From positions 17,796,501-17,860,500 of the forward strand of contig OX387200.1 of the NCBI GenBank assembly GCA_947561715.1: a DNA stretch of 64,000 nucleotides. The letters are read 5' to 3'. The number at the start of each line of letters is the position of its first letter. Position 1 is the stretch's first letter. Shown in pieces: positions 1 to 11,500 of the stretch. The DNA is from Ascidia mentula. Lineage: Eukaryota > Chordata > Ascidiacea > Phlebobranchia > Ascidiidae. The position numbers and the translations under genes were made by a program. The notes below the pieces were generated by a model. It had not been told where the DNA came from. It was given only the letters and a program-made list of their open reading frames with translations, and did not search any database.

Positions 1-1876
1 ACCTCCTACAGCGAAAACATCGGAGCCATCGGCATCACAAAGGTACAGAATGACTAAAAATCGTTCAAATTTTATGACTGACAAAACGACGTTGAATTAA
101 CACTGCAATTTTGTGTCAAATTGGTAAAAATGTAATATAGAGTGTAAATATAAAAAAAATTAAACCAAACTAATGCTTATGAGAGGTTAACAATACAAAC
201 ATTTTACAGGTGGGTAGTCGGCGTGTTGTACAAACTGGAGCGGCAATTATGTTGATTTTGGCTGTCATCGGAAAGTTCGGCGCCCTCTTTACAACTATAC
301 CTGATCCTGTAGTAGGTAAGTCGAACATTTTCCTCATTATCGCGTTGAAGAACCCGTCAAAGGTTATCTTTGCACAACAACAATCGAATATTAGTAATAA
401 GGGTGCTTTTAATTGCTGGTGTGGTTGTCAGAAATTATGCCAAAAAAACTTGAAGCAATCCTGGGAATTACAAAAACAACGTTGCTGCAATTTGTGACGA
501 AAACTTCTTAACGTTCAATTAACAAAATATTTCAATGGAGCAGAATAAAGTCCGACATTCCAACCTTTTCACATATTGCTTTTACCATCGGATAATGAGA
601 ACACGTATTACACAATTTAATCTTTGGTAGGAGGAATGTTTCTGGTTATGTTTGGTATGATAGCGGCGGTTGGAATGTCGAGTCTGCAGTTTGTCGATCT
701 TAACTCGTCGAGAAATTTACTGGTCATGGGTTTCTCCATCTTCCTCGGTCTCTCCCTCCCCAACTGGGTGGCGAAAAATCAAAGTCTCATTTCTACCGGT
801 TGGTGTTGCGTTTGGATTGAATAAAACGTGTTGATTGATAAACTACTCATGTTTCGAATGCGTTTTCGGTCCCACCTGCTTTCACGTTTATGTGTTTAAC
901 AAATTACGCACGAAAGCTTATTATTAATTCAAAATGTCATAAAAGACTACAAAAACCAGCATGTGTTGACTGGTTCTGACCCACGAAATTATCAACATCT
1001 AAAAAATAGTCAAACGCAGAGAGACAAACTAACCTGCAATCATTTTTTAAGAACAAGTTTAATAAATTGGTGTGGTAATAAGTTTTTGTCTTAATGACGC
1101 TGATCGCCTGTCACGGATGCTTATCAAGTGTTTTTAAGCCAATTAGGTTCGTCATTTACCACTCCGTACTTTAACATGATGCACAATGGCGTAGTTGTGA
1201 TCCTTTCGTATATTCAACACGCAGGTTCGGCCGAAGCTGATCAAGTGATTCTTGTCCTTTTGCAAACGGGAATGTTTATCTCCGGAGTCACTGGATTTAT
1301 TCTCGACAACACAATCCCAGGTAAAGTGAATTCTGTCTAACCCGAACTTTGTCTTAGAAATCGGACAAACATTGTTTGTAATGATTTTTGTTTTATATTT
1401 GTGTTTGTTCATGGTTGTAATTGCATTAGTCCCTGAAGTGTAATGACCAGATGAGCTTTTCGAGTTAATTTACTATTATGTTTGCCAAATTCAAAAACAA
1501 ACTGCTGTTTATAGGAACTAGGGAAGAAAGGGGATTGACCACTTGGTTAAAACAAGAACATTCATCAGACAACCAAGACGAATCTGCGCTATACGACCTA
1601 CCAGGTTCGATTTTCGAATCATCATTGCATTGTGCTTTATACTGCCTCTTGTTGGTCAACCTGTTCAAAATTGACACCAAATAATTTTCTGAACCTAACA
1701 ACTAATTTCATTTACATTTTCCAGAGATCATGCAGCGTCACCTAGACAAGGTAAACTGCTTCAGGTATGCGCCGGTTTGTCCTGCTTTCCAAAGACTTCC
1801 CACCACTTTCAGAGATGCCAGTCTAGATGGCGAGGCGCAAATAAACGAGGTAGAAGTTCGAAACGACGAATTGTGA
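1..1876 (+). CDS. SLC23A: SLC23 nucleobase/ascorbate transporter, 3' exons only (copy A)
   Basis: This is the C-terminal part of a SLC23-family (SVCT/nucleobase-ascorbate) membrane transporter. Exons read as 1-42 (entering from upstream), 210-315, 631-798, 1225-1320, 1515-1604 and 1725-1876 (TGA). The phases join without a stop. The first exon ends in the family signature [10 protein letters not shown], matching [QEP]NxGxxxxT[RKG]; later exons carry the [18 protein letters not shown] and FILDNTIPG stretches typical of vertebrate SVCTs. It is nearly identical to the complete gene at 8565-13397, introns included, so the block was duplicated recently. The donor after 798 reads GTTGGT where copy B has GTAAGC, so splicing there may be weak. 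The 5' exons lie outside the window. Whether it transports ascorbate or nucleobases cannot be told from this part. Confidence 0.88.
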
Positions 1877-2098
1877 TTTTGATTGGTGGAGGGATGTTGG
1901 ACTCGTGTTGCAATATACATACATATCGTGTGGCGCATTATTTCCACTTTACTTGCCTATGTTCATTCATTCCACCCAGTTGTGCCTTTTTTATGTGTAT
2001 TTCTTTTGTGTTTTAAATCAATTGTTATGTGTATTTTCAATATATTGCTTGCTTGTGCACTGCTTTTTTAAGGGACTGACAATGAAACCACTTTATTA

Positions 2099-2128
2099 GC
2101 ACGAGATTGATCTCGCTTCATCAGGTGC
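2099..2128 (-). ncRNA. Decayed hammerhead copy in the inverted left arm
   Basis: The reverse complement of this stretch has GCAC, an ideal CTGATGA core and most of stem II, but about 10 bases (the GAAA-GCTC part) are missing compared with 3595-3634. It can pair as a simple hairpin but lacks the second catalytic strand, so it should not cleave. Confidence 0.55.
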
Positions 2129-2294
2129 AGCAAATAACGTGTCAAATAAAATGCGGTTACAGCGCTAACAAGAAAGAAAAAAGGAAAAACGCACGAAGAA
2201 GTGTTCATTGTTGGTCACTTAGTGCCAGTGGCATCTTGGTGCGTGTAGTGACTCATAAAGCCCCAGTCTCTTTGACACCGTGGTTGATAGAGTC

Positions 2295-2867
2295 CACTAC
2301 ATTGATCAAGGGGACGGCGATGGGCACACGCCTAGCACCACCGTACGCGAACATTTTCATGGCAGATCTAGAGGAACGATTCACGAATACCTGGAAACCG
2401 TCCCTTGTATTGTACCGTCGATTTATCGACGATATCGTTTTTATCTGGACTGGGGGAGAGAATTCTCTTCAAACCTTCGTGGAGGAGTTCAATAAAGAGG
2501 ACCCTAACATACAGTTCACCATGGAACACTCGCTCACATCGGTGCATTTATTAGACGTAACGGTTTCCTTGAACGACGGTGAACTCTTTACCTCCATATA
2601 CCGGAAGCCAACGGACAGCGGCAAATACCTACATCCTTCCAGTGCCCATCCGAAACATGTGTATCGATCCATCGTACACTTACAAACACTCCGGGACAGA
2701 CGAATATGATCCCGTCGTGATGACTGTAACGCACAGTTGCGTGAACTGCGTAACAGGTTTATAGTGAATGACTACCGATCCAGCATGGTAGACAAGGAGA
2801 TAACAAGAGCGAAGACCGTCCCACGAGACCTGCTTATTCAAGAGAACCAGCGTGGAAGCAAAAACAC
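2295..2867 (+). pseudogene. Penelope-type reverse transcriptase fragment
   Basis: Sense reading of the RT domain from the palm motif GTAMGTRLAPPYANIF (about 2309-2356) through the YRRFIDDIVFIW catalytic aspartates (about 2413-2448) to the thumb. The upstream part of the open frame (before 2295) is antisense of the endonuclease end and not genuine RT. The frame is interrupted by TGA at 2707-2709, then continues with a recognisable LRELRNRFI and VVDKEI-like segment before further stops. The fingers and early palm are missing. Confidence 0.8.
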
Positions 2868-3521
2868 ATGAATCTCTATCGTCGTCACATACAACTAACC
2901 GATGGGACGACTGAAAAGAATTCAAAAGACCTACAGCCCTTCTTGCATGGTGATAGCAGACTTCGTGCAGTGTTCCCGCAGTTTTCGGTTGTCGCTTATC
3001 GCCAACCACCAAACCTGAAAACAATGTTAACCCACACGGGGACTACTACCAAGAAGAACTTTGGGACATACCCATGTGGAGGTGCGAGATGCGCATTGTG
3101 CCACCATATACACCGGTCTAATCAGCTCATGACTAAGCATGGGCAACATTTCTCACCACAGGGAACACTTTCCTGCAGGTCAACCAACGTCATTTACCCC
3201 TTAACGTGTGCGCGCTGTCCACGAGCTTTGTCCATAGGACAAACCGGGCAAACACTAAGACAACGAATGAACGGACACAAGAACAATATTCGGCACAACA
3301 AATACGAGAAACCGATAGGAGCTCATTTTAACGAGCCTGACCACAGTGTTGAAGACATGAGGGTTATGGTTCTGCAGAAGGTCAAGAGAAGAACTAGACT
3401 AGCGAGAGAGACGGCGGAACAAAGCCACATCGAAAAGTTTGACTCTATCAACCACGGTCTCAATAGAGACTGGGGCTTTATGAGTCACTACACGCACCAA
3501 GATGCCACGGGCACTAAGTGA
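2868..3521 (+). pseudogene. Penelope GIY-YIG endonuclease domain fragment
   Basis: Open for 217 codons. It holds the connector with a Cys/His cluster (CGGARCALCHHI, about 3078-3113), then a TYPLTCARC-like strand, the GIY-YIG equivalent ALSIGQTGQTLRQRMNGHK (about 3223-3280), and a C-terminal GAHFNEPDH stretch. The usual tyrosine of YIG or YVG is a serine here. It is out of frame with the RT part, which indicates at least one frameshift in an element normally encoding a single polyprotein. Confidence 0.72.
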
Positions 3522-3594
3522 CCAACAATGATCACCTGTAACCGCATTTTATTGATAGCGCTGTAACCGCATTTTATTTGACACGTTATTTGCT

Positions 3595-3634
3595 GCACCT
3601 GAAGAAGCGAGATCAGTCTCGCGAAAGCTCGTGC
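3595..3634 (+). ncRNA. Hammerhead-like ribozyme in Penelope terminal region
   Basis: The segment has the hammerhead layout: GCAC (3595-3598), CTGAAGA core (3599-3605), one extra A (3606), stem II GCGAGA/TCTCGC (3607-3612 and 3617-3622) closed by a TCAG loop, GAAA (3623-3626), GCTC (3627-3630), then GTGC (3631-3634), which pairs with the first GCAC as stem I. The predicted cut is after C3630. Stem III would be only AGCT, a palindrome, which suits the dimeric minimal hammerheads known from Penelope-like elements. The extra A between A9 and stem II has a precedent in a viroid hammerhead. Activity is inferred only. Confidence 0.68.
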
Positions 3635-3851
3635 TAATAAAGTGGTTTCATAGTCAGTTCCTTATAAAAGCAGTGCACAAGCAAGCAATATATTTATAGA
3701 TCAGAGACTGACACGGCAAATTAAAGAAAGTGTGTTTTCAAGGCATTTTACACATTCTGTTAATAACGAATGAACACTTACTTCAGGTCGTACACTGCAC
3801 GTGTTTTGGGACGTAAAACTGGTAGCTGGGAGAAGGCCGCTTGCAATGCTA

Positions 3852-4110
3852 TTTAACGTATAGTATAAAGTATGGGTCGGCAGCTTCGGAACGGCGTGCA
3901 GCAAATTCATCCACGTAATTTAACCCACGCCAGTTGAAAAATCAACATTTAGCACCTTGTGTGTTTGGTGTGACTGCAGTTTAGACCAAAACGAGTTTAA
4001 CTGCTTACCCTCTGTGTGCTGAAAGACCTCTTGTAAAATTGAACCGGTTTTTAAACTTTTTCTGTTTACGAAATTAGTTGGAACCTGCTGTTATCGATTC
4101 TCTGACTGTA
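3852..4110 (+). repeat. Local dispersed repeat, copy A
   Basis: About 260 bases between the SLC23 and PIPOX remnants. It matches 13671-13960 (same place in block B) and, less closely, 16239-16645 inside PIPOX intron 5. It has no open frame and no clear terminal repeats. The rest of 3742-4221 is unique intergenic sequence shared with block B. Confidence 0.6.
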
Positions 4111-4221
4111 AAGGTTGTTGTAGATGAGCCAGGTATTATATGAGTATATATTTTACTTCTACTGGTTATAATACTGTACGGTGTGCACTCGTGCGTTACA
4201 GACTAAGTCGATTTTCTTCAG

Positions 4222-5200
4222 TTTGCCCTTCCACATACAAGAGGCAGATCGTACGGACACTCGCGACTAACCAAACGTTCACACCGTCGTAAGCACTGCT
4301 CAGATCTAATCCCCGAGGCTATGAGTTACTGGGCCGAATTAGAGAAGTTGTGTGGAATGAAGCTGCTGTTGTAAGTTTACCCTAAAGGATGATGCTAAAG
4401 TACGAAAGAACCAATAAATTACACTGGATAAAATGTTTGCTTGTTGGGTTACGTTATTTTTTGATTAATGTGATCCTATTGACATGCAATTGTAGTAGCA
4501 ATTTAATTTTAAGGTTCGATTAACATTAGCTGGAATGCTGATTGGCATGTGACTTGAAGTAGATTAATAATGTGATATTTGATACAATGGCTACCTAATA
4601 TGCAGTGAAGCTCAAATAAGTCAGAATTGTTTAAAGGATGTTGACGACAGAGTCGATCTTTTAGACATACTGGTCACTTGTCAATCACCGATAAGACCAC
4701 AACTGGCGAACTCATCAACGATCTAAAATCCCACATGGACAGAGAAGGTGTTCACTACAAAGCATACGACGGTATCGCGATAAAAAACGATTTCCCGGGA
4801 ATGCATTTTGACGACAAGTTTGAAGCCTTCTTTGAGGACAACGGCGTGGTGCTCAAAGCTAATAAGTGTCTTCAAGCTCTTTGTATAATACTTGCATGCT
4901 CTTTAAAGCGTACTTTGATCCAATCTTATCAGGTTTATCATGGAACTGTATATATCATCAGAATAACCTGAAATAGCTTTGTTGCTCACAAAAATATCGT
5001 GGTTTTTGCAGTACACATACCGTGAAAGCGGTGGAACAATCCGCGACGAGAAAAAAGGTTTTGTCGGTGAAAGTAATCAGTGAAAACGTGGTCCACATAG
5101 AAACCGAAAAGAACTTCTACCGCGCCAAAGCGATAGTGCTTGCCTGTGGGCCATGGATAAAAGGCATAGCAAATAAATGGGTGTGAATCTGCCAACAGAG
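4222..5200 (+). pseudogene. PIPOX-like sarcosine oxidase remnant (copy A)
   Basis: Three exon remnants match exons 2-4 of the complete PIPOX gene: 4222-4370, about 4665-4884 and 5012-5200. Exon 1, with the FAD-binding GxGxxG, is absent because about 350 bases present in block B (roughly 14055-14395) are missing here. Exons 5-8 are absent because block homology ends near 5395. Exon 3 has lost its GT donor (TTTGTATAAT for TTTGGGTAAT). Exon 4 has one extra A in an A-run near 5051-5056 and a one-base loss near 5178, each shifting the frame. A functional oxidase cannot be made from it. Confidence 0.85.
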
Positions 5201-5395
5201 GTATATGACACTCATTCAGTGGTTTTCATTATCCGTTTGCGTACCGCGATTCGCCGAAGCCGGTAAATCTAATTAACAGCTATCACGTTTCAACATCGAA
5301 ATGTCAGACGCAGTGATATTTAAACATAACTACGCAAGATTTGATTTAATCTTCCTCCTCAAATCCGGGTCGCGTAAATCTGACGTAGGCAAATC

Positions 5396-8300
5396 ATTTA
5401 ACAAATATCTTTGGCGCTAATAATCTAACCTATACATCAAAGAATTGAAATTATTTAGAAATTATACGCCCATATACGGCCCGTTACTCAAACAATACGA
5501 CTAAAATAATGTTTAAAGAAGGTACTTCACTTATTATTGCCATAATTTTAAGCTGGGAATCACTGCCATAGAACATAGGTGGAAAAACTTTTCAACTCAA
5601 GGAACAACAAATAATTGAAATTATGCGAACGAGCCATGGCGCCCTCTACTATAGAGAACAGGCCAATATACTCAGTCGTTAAGAGGCGCTGTTGGCACGT
5701 CCGATCACGTGACACATCAGACCACGTGAATGCAAGCCCCACCGACGTCACAGAGGTTACAGCTTTGTTTTGCAGAAAATTACACACTTACAAAGTCTCC
5801 GTCCCCGCGTGAATCATATTTCCTGTTTGTGACCTACTGTCCCACCTTTCCCGTGCATTGTAACGACGATAAATAATGCCTTTCTTTACTCAGATCTTAT
5901 TACTCTCAATGTTTTTTTTTGTCATGTTGGCAAAAATGTCACTTAACGTCACGTGACTAAACCAACCAATTAGCGTCCGAGAACCTAAGTATAAATAGCA
6001 ATGTTTGTTAGTTAACTGTGATCTAAAAAAACAATATTAACTTTTCTCGAGATGTTGCAATATTCTGATGTTTTTTCAAACTGAGTCAATCGTAGTGATT
6101 TGTAATTGTTAACACAATAATACTCAAGGGAAAAGCTATCCGGGCATCTTTGGGAGTTGGCCATCGCTTATACTTTTGTCAGGCCCACAATGCATAACAT
6201 ACATTCATTTTATCACCCCAGCTTTATACAATGATAGTTTTCTGAAAGTACCGAAGCTGTAACCGCAAAGCATGAAACATTTTGCAACAAATCACTGGAG
6301 CATGAAGTTTGGTGATTTTATTAACAGAGCCAACAGACCGTACAGTTTTTCCATGGCTGATGCTCCACAAGAAACGATTGCCTGCATCTGTGAAGTTTTT
6401 CGAATCACATTAAACATCGAAAAACCACAACTTTTGTCAAAGATGGTCGTGCTTGCAATACAAAAGTTGTAACAAATCCACAACATGAATTTTGAAGCAA
6501 TGTGTATTTGCGAAAGTTAGAGTGCGGACAATTTGCCTACTTGAGTTCCAAGAAGTGATTCCCAACCTGGGTTACGCAATATCCACAGTTGTACCCAAGC
6601 TGTAATTGTTTGTAAAAGTTTGCCTTAGAAGCGGACTTAGACACAAAGAGCTAGGGCTCGTTTTGAAATGCAAATCCATCAACGTGCCAGATTGTTTGCG
6701 TACCGACTGACGTACAAAGCATGGTTTCAATAAAAGTTTATAAGTTCACTCACGATACGAGCTTGTGTTTACTCTATCTGCTCTGTTACGAACAAGCTTC
6801 CAGTTTTCCCACTTCTTGGTAAACTTTGTGAGCATATATTGTAGATGACGCATCGTTTCATCGACAGGTTTAAAGGTGACTAATTTGTTTGTTTTCCTAT
6901 GTTGTAAAGCTGTGTTTGGTAAAGTTTCTCCCAAACTGAAACACGTGATTGTGACGTCAAACCTTTTGTTTGTCTGCTTATCGCCTTTTAAGCACGTAGT
7001 GCATGCAGGTGAGGCACTTCAGGGGGGAAAAGAAATCCGGCTTTTTCAACGCCAGTTGAATGATTAGCAGCAAGTAGGAACGTGCGGTTGGGACAGAGCA
7101 GGGTTTGCAAAGGGGAACGAAGTACAGTTATGTTGCGATTCAAACAGCAGATTGAGGATGACGCAAAAACGAACAGTTTTAGACTATATATTAGGTGAAA
7201 TTGCAAAGAGTACCCGTGCATATAGTCTATACTATTTTGGACCCAAATTGATATTGTTTAGTAGCGTTTTATATGCATAATCCTATACCTTTGGGCGACA
7301 CATTTACATGTTGTTTCAACAGTTTACTTTGAATTGCAATTGAATTATTGTCCTAACCTAAAAGATGGCAAAAAGTGAGACATGATTCGTTTGTCGTTGT
7401 TAAAATTACACATGGCCAGACTGATGTGCGGTAGATATGATTAACTACAAAAATTTTTGTTATCGGTTGGCAGAGCAGCGGGTTAATCATGCGTAGAAAA
7501 CCGATGCTTTTGTGATATTCAATCAACCAACGTGAAAGAAACGCGAAAAAAATGTTTGTGTAAGTTGCTCTGCGTTTTTCGATTGGTTCGGCCTCTGGGT
7601 GTCCACAGATGCGTACGAACAACCTTTGCATACATTGAAGTGCATCGAAGTATGCTTCAGCGGCAACCGTTTGCATAGAGTGCACCCTCCGAAGTATTTA
7701 ACCTGTGTGCAGAATTTCAAGCGTTATTGGGATATGTGTAAATATTAGGACAATTCGACAAAATCCTTGTTCAAATTTCGTCGAAGTTTGTTGTCACGTG
7801 AGGCAGAAGTGTATAACAATGTCTGTTACAAACCACTTCGCACGACTTACGACAAAATATGAATATCATATTCATAATTGAATATTCAATATACGTGTTT
7901 CGTTGATATAAATGGAAAGTTGTGCCTGTAAACCATATTGTGTAAAAAATCATGCTGCTACCGCGTTATTCGAATTTGAAGTTGTGTTACCTGGCATTTT
8001 CTTCTCGATTCCCAACTTTTATGCACTTGACAAACAAGTTCCAGATTCGTGTTTTTTTGCAAGAAAAGCGAGCGTGGACATACGACAAATCCGTTAAAAT
8101 GTACTTTAGTTTATTTCAAATTTTCCATGAAGTCGTGTGTAGTTGTGTTTGGACAGAAGCAGAGGAGCTCAGAAAACTTAGGAAACACCTATACTTAAAG
8201 TTTAATGTTTGGACTGAATTTAAGTGTCACGTATTGTAGCCGACAGGGTCTGGTGTGCGGCAATATGCTTGTTTCAGAAATTTTGAGACCCGATCAGGAC

Positions 8301-8468
8301 GCCAGTAGAAAACCGGCGTACGAATAACTTCCTGCTGGCGAAAGCAGCAACAGAAACCTACGCACACGGTGTAACATGGGTAGTAGGTGCAACGTGCGGT
8401 GGGTGTTTGCGTCAAAGGCACCTCGCACCTTTACGTGCAATTGGTCACTTTCTTCCTTGTTTGCTGAA
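5396..8468. other. Gene-poor region between the two blocks
   Basis: Block A homology stops near 5395 and the next gene starts at 8565. I find no exon chain, RNA gene or recognisable transposon on either strand; the short open frames have no protein-like features. It holds five CACGTG hexamers (5706, 5723, 5950, 6942, 7795), one TGACGTCA (6952-6959), and a CCAAT plus TATAAATA arrangement at 5965-5997. It may be regulatory for the downstream SLC23 gene, but that is only inference. Confidence 0.4.
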
Positions 8469-8476
8469 TATAAAAG
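8469..8476 (+). promoter_or_regulatory. TATA box upstream of SLC23 copy B
   Basis: TATAAAAG lies 96 bases before the ATG at 8565, a plausible core promoter with a short 5' UTR. No other TATA-like motif lies nearer the start codon. Confidence 0.45.
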
Positions 8477-8564
8477 CATTCGATCCTCACGTACGAGGCA
8501 AAATATTGTTGCAACTGTTGTATGATTACTACAGATAATTTAATCGTAAGAAATAGATTGAATA

Positions 8565-11500
8565 ATGGGTGACTTTAAAGAACCTGGTGAATGGAAAGGG
8601 ACTGATTTGAAGACCACGGATCCAGATGAAATGGACGCCAACGACCAGATGGAGCAAATTGAGACAACAAGAAAGCGGAATGAGGCGGGACGTTTAATGT
8701 ATGGGATAGAAGAGGTGCCTCCGTGGTATTTATGCATCTTGCTTGGATTTCAGGTAAAATTAGCTTTACATCAAGTTCGAAGTTGCAACCATCATTTCTG
8801 CATCTCTTAAGCTGTGATGGACACTTGTTCAAAAAACAAAAGGTTCACGGTACAACGCAAAATGCGTGTTATTGTGTTTGTTCGTGCGTATTGTCACAAG
8901 GATTACAATTTTTTTTTGCTATTTGCCAAAGAAAACCGTGTTAGTTTTCGCAACTTTACGAAAACTGTCTGACTGGTTTTGCAGCACTACCTCACGATGT
9001 TCGGTTCAACAGTCGCGGTGCCACTGATTCTTGCCGGGCCCCTTGGAATTGCAAACAACAACGTGGCCAAGGGCGAAATTATAAGCACTATATTCTTTGC
9101 TTCTGGGATTGCGACGCTACTTCAGACCACACTCGGAAACAGGTAATTATTGCCACGATAAGCTGTATTCGGCGCAGTATTTATTGGGCACTTGGATGAT
9201 GTGTTTGTGGTGTGTGTGTGCAGGTTGCCTATTGTGCAGGGCGCTGCCTTTTCGTTTTTGACCCCGGCGATTGCAATCATGACGTCGATATCTGTTCCTG
9301 ATCAAGTTACCGATGGTAATTCCACCGATAACGCTACACAGCCAACGGAGCCGGCTGACTTTTGGAAAGTCAGAATGTTGCAGGTAGTTGAGTTCTCTTA
9401 TTTACATGAGTAGTTTGTTTTGAAACATATTGGGTGTTAATAAGTAAGACTATCTGTACATCTAGGCCAGTTTCAGAAATTATCAAATATTTCGTGCAAA
9501 AAACACGACGAATTTTCCTTGAATTACTGGCATACCATGTTAATCGTGATGTCGTAAGAGACACGCAGGAAAGAGTGATGGTGGTCGTGAAATATCTACG
9601 CGTCCGTATGCAAAACCGATTTCGACCTTTTTACCTGTGGATGCGCTTATGCCCTACAAATAGTCTGCAGTGCAAAGTGTTTTAGTCATTATGTTAAAAT
9701 TTAAACTAATTTATTCAATAATTCTTGAAGTATTATAACATACATAACTCTACTTTAGTATCAAGAAACAATCAAGCAGTTAAACTGTGAATTTCATTTA
9801 GGCTCTATACACAAGTCAATAACACGATCGCAACATATATTTAGTAAGCGGTTAGCCGTTATACTTATTCGTTAAACATCCACCAACAATAACGTCCTAC
9901 CATGTTCCTTATTTCCTGTAGGTACAAGGAGCGATAATGGTTGCGTCTCTCACTCAAGTATTGCTGGGATTAACCGGAGTAGTCGGTTTTCTTATGTCCA
10001 GGATTGGACCCCTGACGATAGCCCCAACCATTACCCTGGTCGGCCTGGGACTGTTTGGTCCTGCCGGAGATTTTGCTGGAAGCCATTGGGGCATTGCTAT
10101 CTTGTAAGTATGCGCATTTGGTTTTAGTTAACTGTCCAAACGACTTACCAGAGTATAACATCCAGAAAAATAAACACTTCATTAAAATAATAGGTTAGGT
10201 AAGCTAACATTGTTCAGTCGCAATAAGTTTCCATACCGCTCTATGCCACCAATGATGACCAGCAGTTGACATCGCATGTAACAAATATTTGACCAACTTT
10301 TATTGCAGTACGAGCTTTCTGATTATTCTATTCTCCCAACATCTACGAAACATCGAGGTTCCAATTCCGTATTTTTCATTCGGCGACAAATCCTGTAGTA
10401 TCGTCCGGGTCAAAATCTTCTCTTTGTTTCCGGTTAGTGCGTTTTGAAGTATTAACAGAGCGCTGTAGATAGTGCTAAAAAGTATTGAGTTTGATTGAAG
10501 CGTTTTTAAGTTAGAATCGTTTTTAAAAAGTGTTATATCTTTATTAAACCATTGATATAGAACTTAAATTATTTTTCATGAAAGTAACAAAATCGTCAAA
10601 ATAAAGTCAAAAATATTTGTGTTTTTATTTTCTAATTATATATGCGTTTTTTCCTGATTAAAAACAACAAAAAATGCATTTTAACACGAACGAAGCAAAT
10701 CAGCTGATTTTAAACAATTGCCTATTTGCGCAACCGTAAACACCGTATACGTGACCCACCCACGTAACCCGCAGGTCATCCTGGCTGTGTTGCTGGCTTG
10801 GGGTTTTTGCGCCATCCTCACCGCTGCCGGGGCTTTCCCTTCCTCATCCACCGTTTACGGATACGCCGCCCGAACCGATGTGAGAATCGGAGTGCTATCA
10901 CAAGCCGCTTGGTTTCGTGTGCCTTATCCAGGTAAGAACACTTTTCACCATGTACTGAACATGACGTTAGGCACGAAGGCTTCACGCAGACTGTGACGTC
11001 CTTTCTGTTTCGGCAGGACAATGGGGTTTACCGGTGGTGACTGTATCCGGGGTGCTCGGCATGATCAGTGGCGTCCTCGCGTCTATGATTGAGTCAATCG
11101 GCGACTACTACGCATGCGCGAGACTCTGTCGCGTGCGATCACCACCAAACCACGCTATAAACAGGTGCTTACGAATATAGCAGCTAACTACTAGTGTTGA
11201 TTGATTTCCTACCCGAACAAACTCATTTAAACCGGACATGGCTGGCCTGGTTTGTCGCTAAATAATCCAAACTCAGTCCTAAAGGCTGTGTAGTAGCATG
11301 TGTCTGTACATGAAGTTAACACATGAATTATTTTGTAATAAGACGTCATTTCATGTAGGGGAATATTTATGGAAGGGATAGGTTGTGTTATTGCGGGGTC
11401 GCTTGGCACCGGAAACGGCACAACCTCCTACAGCGAAAACATAGGAGCCATCGGCATCACAAAGGTACAGAATGACTAAAAATCTTTCAAATTTTTTGAC

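Larger units (their letters stand above)
2029..3741 (+). mobile_element. Truncated Penelope-like retroelement with inverted terminal copy
   Basis: The element sits in the 3' flank of SLC23 copy A and is absent from the same place in copy B, so the empty site can be read directly. It is flanked by a 12-base near-repeat (2029-2040 and 3730-3741, one mismatch), a plausible target-site duplication. 2295-2867 encodes the second half of a Penelope-type reverse transcriptase: GTAMGTRLAPPYANIFM, then the catalytic RFIDDIVF block; an in-frame TGA lies at 2707-2709. 2868-3521 encodes the linker with CGGARCALCHH and a GIY-YIG-like endonuclease domain whose YIG position reads SIGQTGQTLRQR. 2041-2294 is an inverted copy of 3441-3690, so the left end is a reversed copy of the 3' end. 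Stops, a frame change and the missing 5' half of the RT show it is dead. Confidence 0.85.

Noticed and set aside
2107..2295. N-terminal part of the open frame leading into the Penelope RT
   Set aside because: It is the reverse complement of the element's own 3' end, so it is a chance antisense frame.
5950..6000. CACGTG, CCAAT and TATAAATA in promoter-like spacing
   Set aside because: No gene could be found downstream within 2.5 kb, so it is not called as a promoter.
8227..8479. Overlapping minus-strand frames upstream of SLC23
   Set aside because: No homology recognised and no splice context; they lie in the presumed promoter region.
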